From: Casuarina equisetifolia
Lineage: Eukaryota; Streptophyta; Magnoliopsida; Fagales; Casuarinaceae
Assembly: GCA_028551475.1 (NCBI GenBank)
Contig: CM052362.1
Coordinates: 20,566,021 to 20,630,020 of the forward strand
Length of the DNA stretch: 64,000 nucleotides
Direction: 5' to 3'
Shown: positions 22,729 through 35,610 of the stretch, in pieces
Numbering within the stretch: the stretch's first letter is position 1
Layout: every line of letters starts with the position of its first letter
Translations under genes and position numbers: made by a program
Notes under the pieces: generated by a model
What the model saw: only the letters and a program-made list of their open reading frames with translations
The model's database searches: none
Told to the model about the DNA's origin: nothing

Positions 22729-24483
22729 ACTCTCTCTCTCTCTCTCTCGTTCAGCTTTAATCGATTCTGATATTTTGCATTCATGTTTTCATTGTTAGGT
22801 GTTTTCTGCTTTTGGACCTGTACAAAAGATTGCCATGTTTGATAAGAATGGGGGCGTACAGGCTCTGATTCAGTACCCTGGTACTATTTAAGCCTGATTG
22901 TTCTTTTTTTTTTTTTTGTGCAATTTGCAATTACCTAACAGGAGCAGGAAAAAAAATAATAGAAAAAAGATTTCCCCTTATCTGTAGCCTAGTGCTAACC
23001 GTTTGCTTTGGCAATTATCTGTAATTGCTGGGCACCGTTTATTAATATTATTATGTTTTCTGTTTCCCGGGAAGTATAATTGGTGCCTATGGTGGTTGCA
23101 GATGTTCAGACTGCTATTGTTGCTAAGGAAGCCTTGGAAGGGCACTGCATCTATGATGGAGGGTTTTGCAAGCTTCACATCTCGTATTCACGCCATACTG
23201 ATCTCAGCATTAAGGTAATGAAACCATGTCCTTCGAGAAGAAGTTAATCCTGTCTTGACTATCATAAGGTGTCCGTTTGAGTTGTCAAAAACACCTCTGG
23301 TTAGATCATCTTTTCTTTTTCTCTGGAGAATCATGTGCTGATTGTGTAGAAATGCGCTACACTATCTGGCTATTGTAAGAAGGCAAGGAAGCATGCTATA
23401 TAATTGGATCAATTAATGTGCTGCCACTGTTGGAATTGTTTAGTTTTCCATACTTGGATGTTATTTGTTTTTTTGCAAAATCAGCATTCTATTTCCTGGC
23501 TTCATTATTCTGATGTGCTCTTGTAAATAGAATGTTTGATTTGTCAGTTTAGTTCCTTTCTTTGGTTTTCGCTTGGTCTTATGCACTCATTTTAAAAAAT
23601 TGTTTTTTGATGCGTTTTTGCCACTTACTATAACAGAATGTTAGTCATCGTAGGTTCTCTTTAACCCCTGAAATGTAGTTTAGTGATTAGAGTTTGTTCT
23701 TCTTACCTTTACTTCCTTGACTTACATGTGGTTTGCTGTAGATAACAGTTCTACCTGCTGTTGGCACAATAGAAATGTAGTTCTAGCAAAACATTATTCT
23801 AAACCTCCAGTCTACTTTTCCTTTTTGGTTCCCTAGATTTCCTGTTTTGAGCATCATAAAAACTGAAATACCCTTACAAGGACAGTTCTACACTTTCAAG
23901 GCATGTATCATTTATAATAGTAGCACTGCAGCTGTGTTGCATGCATTTTGGCCTTTGCTAAGATGGTAAAAGCGATGGGGTGGAATATGATTTCAAGGTG
24001 TCTAATCTTTTGATTTACCGGGCTTGCATACAGAATTGAACGGCGTTGAGAGAATCCTTTTCACATCTATTGTTGATTTAAACTTGAGAATGTAGCCGTT
24101 ACATTTGGAGGTTGGCATGTTGATTGCAGGTTAACAATGATCGGAGCAGAGACTATACCATCCCTAATACTCCCATGGTGAACTCCCAGCCCTCGATTCT
24201 GGGGCAACAGCCAGTTTCAGCAATGGGTCCCTCAGTTCATTACAATGGGGCTCCTTATACTCCTACGCCAGAGCAGCCTGGGATGCCACAGACTTCCGCT
24301 GGGTGGGGCCCAGGTGTTCCACCGATGCCTCAGTCCATGCCCATGCAGATGCATGGTGGTCCGTATGTGCCACCTGGCACAATGGCGCCTCAAGTTTCCC
24401 CAGGAATGATGCAATCGTCAATGCAGGGTGGTATGCCGCAGTCATCGATGATGCCCCCCTATGGATCAGGCCACATGCAATAG
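19665..24483 (+). CDS. PTB2: Polypyrimidine tract-binding protein, PTB2 type
   Basis: Ten coding exons: 19665..19850, 19951..20160, 21209..21271, 21361..21434, 21819..21914, 22123..22180, 22504..22608, 22799..22880, 23102..23214, 24130..24483; 1341 nt, 446 aa, all phases consistent. It contains three RRM domains. RRM1 is near 17-95 (KVLHLRNLPWECTEEELIEL), RRM2 near 107-190 (VLLVTIEGADARLVSIDVLH), RRM3 near 237-318 (VLLASIENMQYAVTLDVLHM). A Pro/Met/Gln-rich tail lacks known domains. The protein binds pyrimidine tracts in pre-mRNA and controls alternative splicing in nucleus and cytoplasm. The start MASVSSQPQFRYTQPPSKVL fits my memory of Arabidopsis PTB2 closely. Arabidopsis PTB1/2 are known to limit their own levels by splicing coupled to nonsense-mediated decay. 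The 1048-bp intron 2 and intron 7 carry long CU tracts that could serve this. A non-coding leader exon probably lies near 18.53-18.59 kb. Confidence 0.95.
20363..20530 (+). promoter_or_regulatory. Pyrimidine-rich island in PTB intron 2
   Basis: Within the largest intron of the gene is a ~150-nt stretch dominated by C and T on the coding strand, with many TCTT, CTTTC and TTCCT motifs, which are classic PTB-binding words. Possible cryptic acceptors (CAG near 20307, ACAG near 20458) lie beside it. A role in autoregulatory splicing is inferred from the family. Confidence 0.4.
22692..22748 (+). repeat. (CT)n tract in PTB intron 7
   Basis: About 57 nt of almost pure CT, broken twice by CA, end about 50 nt before the exon 8 acceptor (exon starts 22799). 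This is a microsatellite, but its position just upstream of a 3' splice site in a PTB gene makes it a candidate PTB-binding silencer. Confidence 0.7.
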
Positions 24484-25847
24484 CCATAAAGGACGGAGGC
24501 AGATGAAGGTCTGCAAGGCCGCCCACAAGCCCACCCGCGACGCAATATTCTTCTTGGAAGGATCTTGCTTAACTGCTTCATCTTTTGGTTTTTGGTTCGG
24601 TTTTCTTGTCCCTTCGGTTGTAATTTCTCTCGGACCAAGGCAAGGCTCAGAATTCACAAGAAAGCCAGTTTCTTTTCTTCTCCTCCTCCTCTTTTTCTTT
24701 TTTTTTTTTTTTCGCTTGAACGAATTATGCAAGTTATGTTTTAGCTACTTTTGGTTCTAATGCTTCATTGTCAACAATTAGTTTGTTCAATATCGAGTCA
24801 TTTGGTGATCTTTTATTGTTAGACTCTGCAGTGATTTGTGATAGGCCTTGTATCAGAAAAACACTCCAAATTTGGTTGTAATAATGGTGCTAGAAGTCAT
24901 CAATTACGGATAAAGGTTCAAAGATTTGATATTCCTACGAGTAGCATCAGATAAATCATCAATAGTGCATTTTCGTGTGGCAAATTTTTATTAAGCGATC
25001 TGTATATTTTGTTTCTCTTCACTGTTTTGTACAACAAAGCAGTAATGAGGATTCGTGACAAAGTCTTTTATTCATCACCGTGCTGAAGCTGCTTGTCAAT
25101 TGGCGGTTGCGAGGGGAACCGAAAGAGGAGGTAGTCAAGGCTGATGAATAGGTCCCTTGGCATTCCAACCTTAAGATTTGACTTGAGGCTTGAGCCAATA
25201 TCCACCATATGAAAATACCACAAGACTTTAAAACCATCAAACTAATTGCGTCCACTTTGGACTCCAATTATTAAGCCAAACATCAATTGAATGCCTCACG
25301 TGATTTTTTATTACCATATTCAATTTTGTTTTCAAGCTAGAAAAATGTTTTAATCTGCTCAAGGGATCCTATCTCCCACTTCAATACCCCTCTTAATTCA
25401 CTAGTTTTGAATCCCCATTTCCCTAAAGAAATTAGGAAATGAACGAGCTATGGTGGATAAACATGCTACAATGGAAAGCTAGAGTCTTTCGAATTTTAGT
25501 TGAAAGCACAAACAAAAGAAGACTAACAAGTTGAAAGAATTCAATTGTATTAAATCTTATGAGAAAAATATTTAAGATTTATGTTTATATACTGACTTAT
25601 ACCTATTACTATACAAAGAATCCTATAATATAATCAGTAAATAACTAAAAATCTTAACATAATTAAATAAGTACAATATTTGTATTAGCTCAAGCCTAAT
25701 ATATAATTCACTAACCCAAAAAATTCGCCATCTTCCTTCCCTGAACATAGAGCAATGAAAATAGCCGAAGGGTTCACGAAAGAGCCTTTTACCGGAATCG
25801 TACGGTCATTACCAAAGCCGGCGCCAATTTCAAGCCCAGAGATAAGG
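24484..25847. other. PTB 3' region and spacer before FTSH11
   Basis: No gene recognised. About 24484-24900 is likely the PTB 3' untranslated region (T-rich run near 24700 and AATAAT-like signals). The rest is AT-rich spacer with chance open frames only. Confidence 0.55.
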
Positions 25848-25940
25848 CTCTCTCTCTATATCTCTCTCTTTCTCTATCCTTCTGTGACCCAAAAATCACT
25901 GGCTCTCAATTTCTCTCTCTCTCTCTCTCTCTCTCCTCTT
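25848..25940 (+). repeat. CT-rich 5' leader of FTSH11
   Basis: Two blocks of TCTCTC repeats (about 25848-25880 and 25911-25937) separated by a mixed stretch lie directly upstream of the FTSH11 start. This is typical of a pyrimidine-rich plant leader. Confidence 0.6.
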
Positions 25941-25996
25941 TGGCAGCGAGGGAGACTGCAGCTGCGTCCGGGGATTTCCGAGGAACCCCCGCCGTT

Positions 25997-28900
25997 ATGA
26001 CTACCACGTTGCAAGCGTTTCTTATCTACAAACCCTCGCTTTCTCCCTCTCCTTCTTCCAAACGTTTCCATCTTCCTCGCTTTTCTTCTTCTTCTTCTTC
26101 TCCTTCATTTTTTGCTCTCTCTTTCAACCCCAACTCTCTCTCTACATTCACTTCCTCTTCACTCTATATATCTCGGTTCTCTCCAAGGACTCTGTCGGCT
26201 TCTTGCACATTACGTCCCGAAAGTGCGGATTTTGATTCCGAAAGATTGGATTTTTCGGATGCGAATTCGGTTTCGGATTCCAAAGATTCGAATTTCGAGG
26301 ATTTTGACAGTGGAAGTTCGAGTGTCGATGGGAATAGTTGTGTTGCCGAAGCTGGAAATCCTCAGGTTGATGAATTGGGAGGTCGGACTGTGGAGATTGA
26401 GATGAAGAGTGAGGTCGGGGAGGTGGCTTCCGGGAATGGGGAAGTGAGTAGTGAGGAGAAGAGTGAGAAAGTGGAAGAAAATGATGGAAAGAGTGGGAAT
26501 TTGAGTGTGATAGCTGATAAAATACCTTTGATGGTGTTCTTGACTGGGTTGTGGATAAGAGTGAAAAAAGCATTTGAGAGAGTCGTGGAGTGGGATTGGT
26601 TTAGTTGGTGGCCCTTTTGGAGACAAGAGAAGCTGTTAGAAAGGTTGGTTGCGGAAGCGGATGCGAACCCGAAGGACGTGGCGAAGCAGAATGCTGTACT
26701 GGCCGAGCTCAACAAGCACAGGTTCGGCGACTCAGTTTTGTGCTCTTTTACTATGTTCTCTTCTGTCTGGCTACTGGAAAATATCGGAATGGAAACGAGT
26801 GGTGGTTCAGACGTTTCTGTCTTTTGATGTTATCTCTTCTGGGAGTAGGAGAATAGTCTAACTACCGCTGCGTGCTTTAGTACCGTCTGCTGAGCAAGTT
26901 TATAGCAAGTGTGGGAGTCAAAATATTCACTTCGTTAGATTTTTAGTCTTTCGCATTCGTTTCCTACTTTGTTGCTAAGAAGATGGAGGAAAAGAGAGAA
27001 CTTTAAGACTGTAACACCTTTGCCAGACAGGTGCTCTCTTACATTGTTACACCACTTAGCAACTAATCATGGGATGAATAGTTTACGAAGGCAGCTGTTG
27101 CATTTTTTGAAATATACATGCTCATCGAGCTTACCATATCAGGATAATTGGAAAAATTGAGTACCACCTCGTATAGAAAATGTTCGAATTTATAATTTTT
27201 GAAATTTATTATGATAAACTGGACAGTAAATGGTATAAGATTAATGTCAAATTTGCATCCATAGTAAGCATATGGAGCACTTGTAAACCATAAGTATGCT
27301 TGGTGAAATGTTAATCTAGTGGAAAGTTACCAAGAACACATGTACGTCTACATTAATTCAACTAAATTTCTGCTTTGTTTAGGGAAATGAATTAAGACCA
27401 GTGTCAGTGCCTGTTCAATGTTATGCTTGAAATACAAGGACATTTGTTTTTTATTGTGTTTTTTTTTTTTTTTTGGGTGCAAGGAAGAAATAAGCTACAA
27501 TCTTTTGTCCACATTTCTCAGTCCAGAATCTGTCATCAAGCGTTTTGAACAAAGGTATCACGCAGTAGACAGTAGAGGAGTTGCAGAGTATCTCCGAGCT
27601 CTTGTGGTCACTAATGCTATTGCTGAATATCTTCCGGATGAGGAGACTGGGAAGCCTTCTAGTCTTCCTACCTTGGTAATCAAGGCCATTCTTCTCCTCA
27701 GTGACTCATCTATGCTGCTTAGTCTTGCGTCCCTTTACCTGATTTTAGTGTTCTTGATTTGCTAGTTTTATTTAATGGATGGTTAATTTGGATTATGTAG
27801 TTGCAAGAGTTGAAGCAGCGTGCATCAGATAACTCAGAAGAGCCCTTTCTGAACCCTGGAGTATCTGAGAAGCAGCCATTGCATGTTGTGATGGTGAGTT
27901 TTAATACAAAAGGTTTGTGCCAATATTGGCAGTAGGATGTAGTCAAGATTAAGTGGCTTCTTATGCTTCCTGAATAGATACTTATGTACTGTTTTTCCCC
28001 CAAAATACACATTGATAAGACTGGTGTTTCTTTTAGGTTGAACCAAAAGTGTCAAACAAATCAAGATTGGCGCAAGAGCTTGTTTCAACTATCCTTTTTA
28101 CTGTGGCTGTTGGATTAATGTGGTATTAAACTTCTGTTCCTCAATTCTATCCCCCTCTCTTCTTATGTAGACATGCACCTTCATGCATGCTCTATGGGGC
28201 ATGCCCGTATCCCTGAATTCTGCTTGCTTACAGCATATTCATTTTCTTTTAGGTTGATGGGTGCTGCTGCACTTCAAAAGTACATAGGGAGCTTGGGTGG
28301 GATAGGAACATCAGGTGTTGGCCCAAGTTCTTCCTATACCCCGAAGGAGTTAAGTAGAGATGTTATGCCAGAGAAGGTAGATATTTGGTGTTTCATGCTC
28401 TCAGTATTGGCAACGTTTAAAAAAGATGTTGCAGTTCTGTGGAATGGCTGTTTTTTTCCTTCTTTTGAGGCTGTGTAACCCACCCCCGTTTCAGGAGAGG
28501 GGTTTGCAAAGTGTTTCCCTAGCAGCCAGTGGATAATATTTTAGACAAAGTCTTTCTTAGTCTTCTACGTATTCTTTGGAAGTAACTTTCAAGAAATTTG
28601 AGGGTCTCATCTGTTATATGTACTAGACATTAATTCAAAGCATTCTGTATAATCTTCCCTGCTAATTTGTTTTGTTGCAGAATGTTAAAACATTTAAGGA
28701 TGTTAAAGGTTGTGATGATGCGAAGCAGGAGCTTGAAGAAGTTGTGGAGTATCTAAAAAACCCTTCTAAATTTACTCGCCTTGGGGGGAAGTTGCCAAAG
28801 GTTTGATCAAAATATCTTCATTTGTATTACTAATATCTATCTCTGAAGTTGCATATTGTACTTGATGCATTACGGATATCAGGCTTCAGCTGTTCCTTGC

Positions 28901-31900
28901 TCTGAATGAACTGTAACATGTTATTCTAGTTACTTTTTAAGTGTACAATAGCTGACCATTTTATTGGTTAAGCATGTTTTTTCTTCTTTTTATGTGGTAA
29001 GAGTATGATACGCTTATGAGATTAAGTGACTTCAACCTTCTCGGTTAGATACTGTAGTCAGTGTCATCTAGATAGGATGTCACCATATTGAGTGATAATT
29101 CTTGTTTTTGTGCTTTCAGATTTCATCCCTTTGTGATTGTAATTTTAGTTATCTTTGTTTGGTTATTACTGTTTTTTAAGGCCTGACACATACTTATCTG
29201 CAGGGGATTCTTTTAACAGGAGCACCTGGAACTGGAAAAACTCTGCTTGCGAAGGTAAGGTTTTTGTTCCTGTATTCCTGCAAATGGTGTTTTATCCTGT
29301 CAAGGTGCTTTTTTTTTTCCATCTGAAGATGAACTTAGTTCCAATTCTGTTATAATTCTGTATGATCCTTGGAATCTTTTCTGGAAATTGTTTTATACTT
29401 CGCAGAGAAAAGAAAGCGAAATTTAGGATGCCTTTATAAATAAACGGTGGCTGTAAAACATCTACAGGAGTGGAAATCTCCTTTGGGGAATTAAACGGGG
29501 GGGGGGTTAGTTGGTTTGTGTTAAGATATAATAGATGGTGTGTTAAAGCTAACATTCTAATTTGATTTCTTCTAAATTTGTAGCTCATCCCTTCTTGTAA
29601 TCATATCTGCATCGATCTTATATGCGTGGTCCTATGCTGAATTGAGATTATTGATCATTGTTTATGCAGTTGAAGGATAATGTACTGTGCTTTATAATGC
29701 TACAAATGTGTGTCTCTGGTTTGAATGGTTATTTGTCTTTCTTTACTTTATGATGTTGAGATCTCAATCATTGTTAACAATTGGCATGTTACACGGGTTG
29801 CATTTGCATATCTGTTCTTTTACATACAAAATATGTTTACAATGATATTAACGTTTTTAATTCAATCTAGCGATGTTTTAGAATTTTTCCTGATACCGTT
29901 TCCATTCTCTGGACTCTTGGAAGGCAATTGCTGGAGAAGCTGGGGTACCTTTTTTCTACAGAGCTGGATCTGAATTTGAGGAGATGTAAGCCATTTTTTA
30001 CAGTCGAGAAAATTGTAAAATTTAAGATATACTGTAGAGTTTTATGTTTTTTTAATGGTCTATAATTTATGATACTTGTTTTTTCTTTGGGGATAAGATG
30101 CAACAAATGTCTGAATGTGCTATTACTGATGTTCAATGTGGATATATTTAACATAAATTCATACTTACGTATTGTTCCTTATTAAACTACTTAAAATGAT
30201 TTTTTCTTTTTCTTCACCCATTTTAGAGTCAGTCTCATCATAGCTAGATGTCACGTGAATAAATTGCCAATTCTCACTCTGCCATCTCAAGAGTGGTACT
30301 TCTGTTGATTGAAACAATGGTTTCTACCTCATTATGATGAATCATGACAATATTTTCCATAGACATGCCTTCTTGTCTTCAGTGATTCAAAGAAGATTGT
30401 TTTGGATCTCAGTTTCTCCTCCACAAGTGATTGCTGTCCACGAGAGGATTCCTGCTTTTTTTTCTTTTTTTTTTTAATCTTTTTGGTCCGCATCTGTCTC
30501 TATATTTAATAGAATCTTGGGGTTTGTAAATTTCTCGGTTGAATTGAAAGGGATTTTTGACTCTCTTCATATTTCTCCAACATTTAAAATTTCCTGTGTA
30601 AATATTTGTCCCTCATATCAGCACTAAAGGACTGTATATCTTCTTTTCTGCATATCCTTGCGATCTGATATATGAGATATGGGTTCGGCCATGCGTTACA
30701 TTTGATTACTCTCATATTGGTCTACTGTCACATGCTCCTAAAGCTTTTCTTATTTAAAAAGTATGCCTTAAATGTGTATGATAGCTTCAATTTTGTTTTG
30801 TAATGTGATTGCTCTGGTTTACGAAGCTTTCACAAGTTAACTCTTTTGGCAATTATGTTGCCCTTTCAAATTTCTTTTGAGATTGGAATAGATTTCGATT
30901 GAGGTTGTACTGAATCTAAATCTGTGATGAACTGGTATAAGTACCTGTTTCATAAAAATGAAACTATTTATCTGAGGGGCATCGTCCTGTTTGTATGATT
31001 CACTATATATGCTATACTGCTTGGGGTCTTTGAATGGCTTGAGCAGTGGTCTAGATTTTGGATGGTAATTTCATACTGCTTTATGCATATGGTAGGTTTG
31101 TTGGTGTTGGTGCCCGGCGTGTAAGATCCTTATTCCAAGCTGCTAAGAAAAAGGTTTGTTTTTTTTTTTTTCCTTTTTCCTTTTTCATTTTTCTTTTGAT
31201 GTTGACAATGATGTCCATATTCTTGGATGGATGTGTGTGTGAGTTTTTCTTCTTTCTTTTGTGTAATGAAGAAAAGTGGGGAGATGGGGGTGATGATTTT
31301 ATAGGTGTAACTATATTATGCTATAGAATAGCAGATGATATGAACATTCAGTATATAAATGGTAGTCAATGACCCTGTGATACAAATAGTGCTTGGAAAT
31401 TTAACATGCTAAGAACGATAATTACTATGACAAACTGAAACCAACTTAAGTTATGGGAGCAAATATATGTCATCATGTATGGCATACAGTTCAATCATAG
31501 GATTTTGTTGTAAATATATTAATTCCAACATCAACCTTGTTTTTTGTTGTCAAACACGGAGGTTTATTATGGCAGTGATAAGTTGTTACCCTGAAAGGCA
31601 AATGAATAGATGATGCTTTGGAATTTTATGTTTCTGATCATGTCATTGACTTTGTTTCCTTCATAGGCTCCTTGTATAATTTTCATCGATGAAATAGATG
31701 CTGTTGGATCCACCAGAAAACAATGGGAAGGCCATACAAAGAAAACATTGCATCAATTGCTTGTTGAGATGGATGGCTTTGAACAGAACGAGGTAGGTCT
31801 AGACATCTTGAAGTATGATGAGTTCCTTCCTTCATATCTGAAAAATTATAACATTTTTCTGTAGGGAATAATATTAATGGCTGCAACAAACTTGCCCGAT

Positions 31901-34900
31901 ATTCTTGATCCTGCTTTAACAAGGCCTGGTAGATTTGACAGGCATGTAAGTCTTTCATTTATGGACTACCTTGTTATATTTCGGTATTACTTCAGTCTCT
32001 GAAAACTTGAGAATTTTTTGGGTCAGTTTTTTCTCTGGCTAGAGACTAATATATTAGTTTCTTCCCCTTCTGTTGAGATATTTCTGTCCCAGATGTTTGC
32101 TTCACATTTGTAGTGTTTATTCATATCACAGTTCCCAAATCTTTTGAAGGGGCGAGGATATCAGCTTTCAATATCTTCCTATCTTGTCTAGTTTAGTTTG
32201 TTTCTTGATGTGCAAATTCTCGCCGATTCTCTGGACCTTTTAGACCTGTGACCAGTTAGCTGTCGTTTCTTAGCTAAATAATTCTTGTTGGTTGATCATC
32301 CAATTTTCTGTGTTTCTAAGGAGAGAAAATTAACAACTACCATTTTTAGATTGTCGTTCCAAACCCAGACGTACGAGGTCGTCAAGAGATATTGGAGCTC
32401 TATCTACAGGATAAACCATTGGCTGATGATGTAGATGTTAAATCAATTGCTCGTGGTACACCAGGATTCAATGGGGCAGGTGAGTTTCCCATCTTTCTAC
32501 GGTAAAATTTTGATAAAATCCATTGGGTTTTGACATGATTTCAGTTTATTCTCAAGATTCGTAAAGCTACTAAGTCACTCCTTAGACATTTTCAGCTTTT
32601 CAATTTAAATTAGATTTTGTTGAAAAATTCCAAGAGAGCGTGACTCAGATCACTTTCTTACCTTGGGGGATGGTTTCACCACCACACCTTGCCCCTCTTA
32701 GTTGTATTTTTCCTTTTTCCTTTTTCTTAAATAGAATAAATTAATCTTTATTACATGACACTTGCATCCCATGTGACCAGTATTCAACGGAGAGTATATT
32801 ATGAGAGAACTTTAGTATTCAGTTGTCAGTTTTAGAAATCTGGGGGTAAATTGAAAACATGTGAGAACTTGAAGATTGAATTTGGATTTTCCATTCTATT
32901 AAATGAGAACTTCTTTCTTTGAATTCATGAACCAGCTTTTAGCCTCTCTTCACCAACCCCCCCTTCTCCCCCTCTCCTTCTCATTACATGCTTCAATTTG
33001 TCCTGCCAGTTGAATTTTCTCACTCTTTTTCTTGTTTATTAGATCTTGCAAACTTGGTTAATATTGCTGCCATCAAAGCTGCTGTTGAAGGTGCAGAAAA
33101 GCTAACAGCTTCTCAGCTAGAATTTGCAAAAGACAGGATTGTCATGGGTACAGAACGGAAAACAATGTTCATATCAGAAGATTCAAAGAAGGTATGCTTA
33201 TGATCATACGAGGCAATCAAGTTTGGGGTTTGAATCAGTGGCTTCTGTGGTTGAAGTTCAATTCTATATCTAGATATTCATGTATGAAATGGTTTTGGAT
33301 GGAGTATTTGCTGTGTGTGTGTGTGTGTTTGAATCTGCGGCTTCTGTGGTTGAAGTTCAGTTCTATAAATATTCATGTGTGTTGTTACTCTGCAAGTTAA
33401 AAGTGTAAAAAAATAAATCTTCTGCATAAGTAGGGCTCTGAATCTGGAAGAGGAGGGGAGAATGACTTCACTAAGGGTCATCCAGTAGAGCCTTTCTGAG
33501 TACATCCTTGGATTTGCTATCTGAAATTTTTGTATGGCCAGTAGTTAAGTGGATCACAATTCTAGAGTGCCCACAACTTAAACACATGTGGCTCAAGGAC
33601 AGATATATCTTCAGACATCTGTATTGCAATTAGGCTGTGCAGATGACAATTAAGAAAATCTAATCATTGTGTGGAAAGAGTGTGGAATGCTGTACGATGA
33701 ACTGAACAGCTAGGTGGTCAGGATCTTGGACATGCTACCCTGACAATAGGTCTTATCTGGGGGCATATTTTCTTTGGCCCTTGATGTCAGTTGCAGCAAG
33801 CTAAAAATAAAATTGCATCTTAAGCATTAAAAATCCTACATTTAACATGGAATACTTACTGACATTCCGTACATTTATTTCAGCTCACAGCATACCATGA
33901 GAGTGGCCATGCAATTGTTGCATTCAATACAGAGGGTGCACATCCAATTCACAAGGCAACAATTATGCCACGTGGATCTGCCTTAGGGATGGTCACCCAG
34001 CTTCCTTCAAGTGACGAGACATCAATTAGCAAGAAGCAGTTATTAGCCCGTCTTGATGTTTGTATGGGAGGAAGAGTAGCAGAAGAGCTCATCTTTGGTC
34101 AAGATCATGTTACAACGGGAGCTAGTAGTGATCTTCACACAGCTACAGAGCTAGCACACTATATGGTACGTAATTTCTATCTCTATGCGGTAAACAAACT
34201 TCATTTTCCAGGAATTAGGGGTCATGTCAATGTTATATAGAACATATAAAAGTTCCCTATTGTGAATGTTGTTGAACTTTTATGTACTATACTGATGTTG
34301 TCATCTCCACAGCCAAATTTGATTATAGTTGAAGTAGTTGAAGTAGTTGAAGTGGAACCTACCATTGTCAATGTTTTGCTGTTGACCTTTATTTATGTTT
34401 TAGACATAAAAATTCTTAGTTTAACCATGTCGTTTTGTGTGCAAAATTTCCCACTTCAGGTTTCAAATTGTGGGATGAGTGATACAATCGGCCCAGTTCA
34501 CATCAAAGAGCGGCCAAGTTCAGAAATGCAATCACGTATTGATGCGGAAGTATGGTTTTGGAAGCCCAGCTCTTGTCATTTGATAGTAATAATATATGTA
34601 CCTTTTCTACCTATTAATGTCTTATTGGTTATACAGGTGGTGAAACTCCTAAGAGAAGCATATGATCGTGTAAAAGCCTTGCTTAAGAAGGTTTGTCCAG
34701 TAGATTCCATGGCTTTTAGATTGCCAGTTTTTTTATGAAAATTATAAAATCAGAAAATAGAAACAAAATAAAGATAGAAGAAAAGATGGGAAATGGAGAA
34801 TGGGAGAAGCATTTGAATTTTGTGACTATCATTAAGCCATAATTGCATTACTTGCTTATAAATATGTTTAAGAGGGAAATTATTAGAGCAAAAGAGTAAA

Positions 34901-35610
34901 AGACGACCTCCATTAATCTTGTCCTTCATTGCATGGTGGAAGGGCGAGCAATCAGCTGTAGTGTGGCTATTACTGGCTTGAAACTCGCATACAAAAAAGA
35001 ATATGAAAATATGTTTTCCAGAATATAATGCTACTTGGAAAATATTAGGTGGAATAGAGGTAGTTTTGGGATATGAATTATGTACTTTATTGCCAATGCA
35101 AAATGATAGAAAAGGGATACACAGACATGCATTTAATGTTATATGTTATTGGAACTTAAAGTTCCAAACGAGTTCCAATTCAAGGAACATTGTTGGCTGG
35201 GATGACGGGTTTTAGAATCCTCAAATGACATGATCTACAAGATCTAGAGGAATGTACCAAAGTTGAGCTTCACTGTAGCCGTGCAAAGTTCTATTTTTCT
35301 GCGGATATGACATCATTCAATTGAGCTTAATGAATAGATTTTGAGGAAAGTAACAAGCTTGGTTTGTGTTTTGCATTTTACTGTTTTGGTCTTTAAAATA
35401 TAGGAACCTTGTTTTTCTTGGACAAGCTAACTTTGGTTTCTACGCTTAATCCAGCATGAGAGGGCGTTACATGCTCTGTCAAGCGCACTTTTGGAGTATG
35501 AAACACTTAATGCTGAAGAAATAAAGCGGATTCTTCTTCCTTACCGCGAAGGGCGGCTGCCTGAGCAACAAGAAGAACAGCAAGAAGAGGCGGACCTCGT
35601 ATTGGTTTAG
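25997..35610 (+). CDS. FTSH11: ATP-dependent zinc metalloprotease FTSH11
   Basis: Seventeen exons: 25997..26721, 27522..27675, 27801..27893, 28037..28122, 28253..28376, 28681..28800, 29204..29254, 29924..29985, 31096..31153, 31667..31792, 31865..31945, 32350..32479, 33043..33191, 33884..34165, 34460..34549, 34637..34690, 35455..35610; 2541 nt, 846 aa, phases consistent. The Ser-rich N-terminus ([20 protein letters not shown]) is a transit peptide. A membrane segment lies near 338-360. The AAA domain has Walker A GAPGTGKT (440-447), Walker B IIFIDEID (495-502) and an SRH with [12 protein letters not shown]. The zinc site HESGH is at 658-662, with the downstream [11 protein letters not shown]. 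Arabidopsis FTSH11 (about 806 aa) is an organelle membrane protease, reported in plastid envelope and mitochondria, needed for heat tolerance. An in-frame upstream ATG at 25940 would add 19 residues. I chose 25997 because MTTTLQ resembles the family start. Confidence 0.95.

Noticed and set aside
26148-26715. Several long minus-strand frames opposite FTSH11 exon 1
   Set aside because: They are antisense shadows of a Ser-rich transit-peptide region; the + strand protein is clearly FTSH11.
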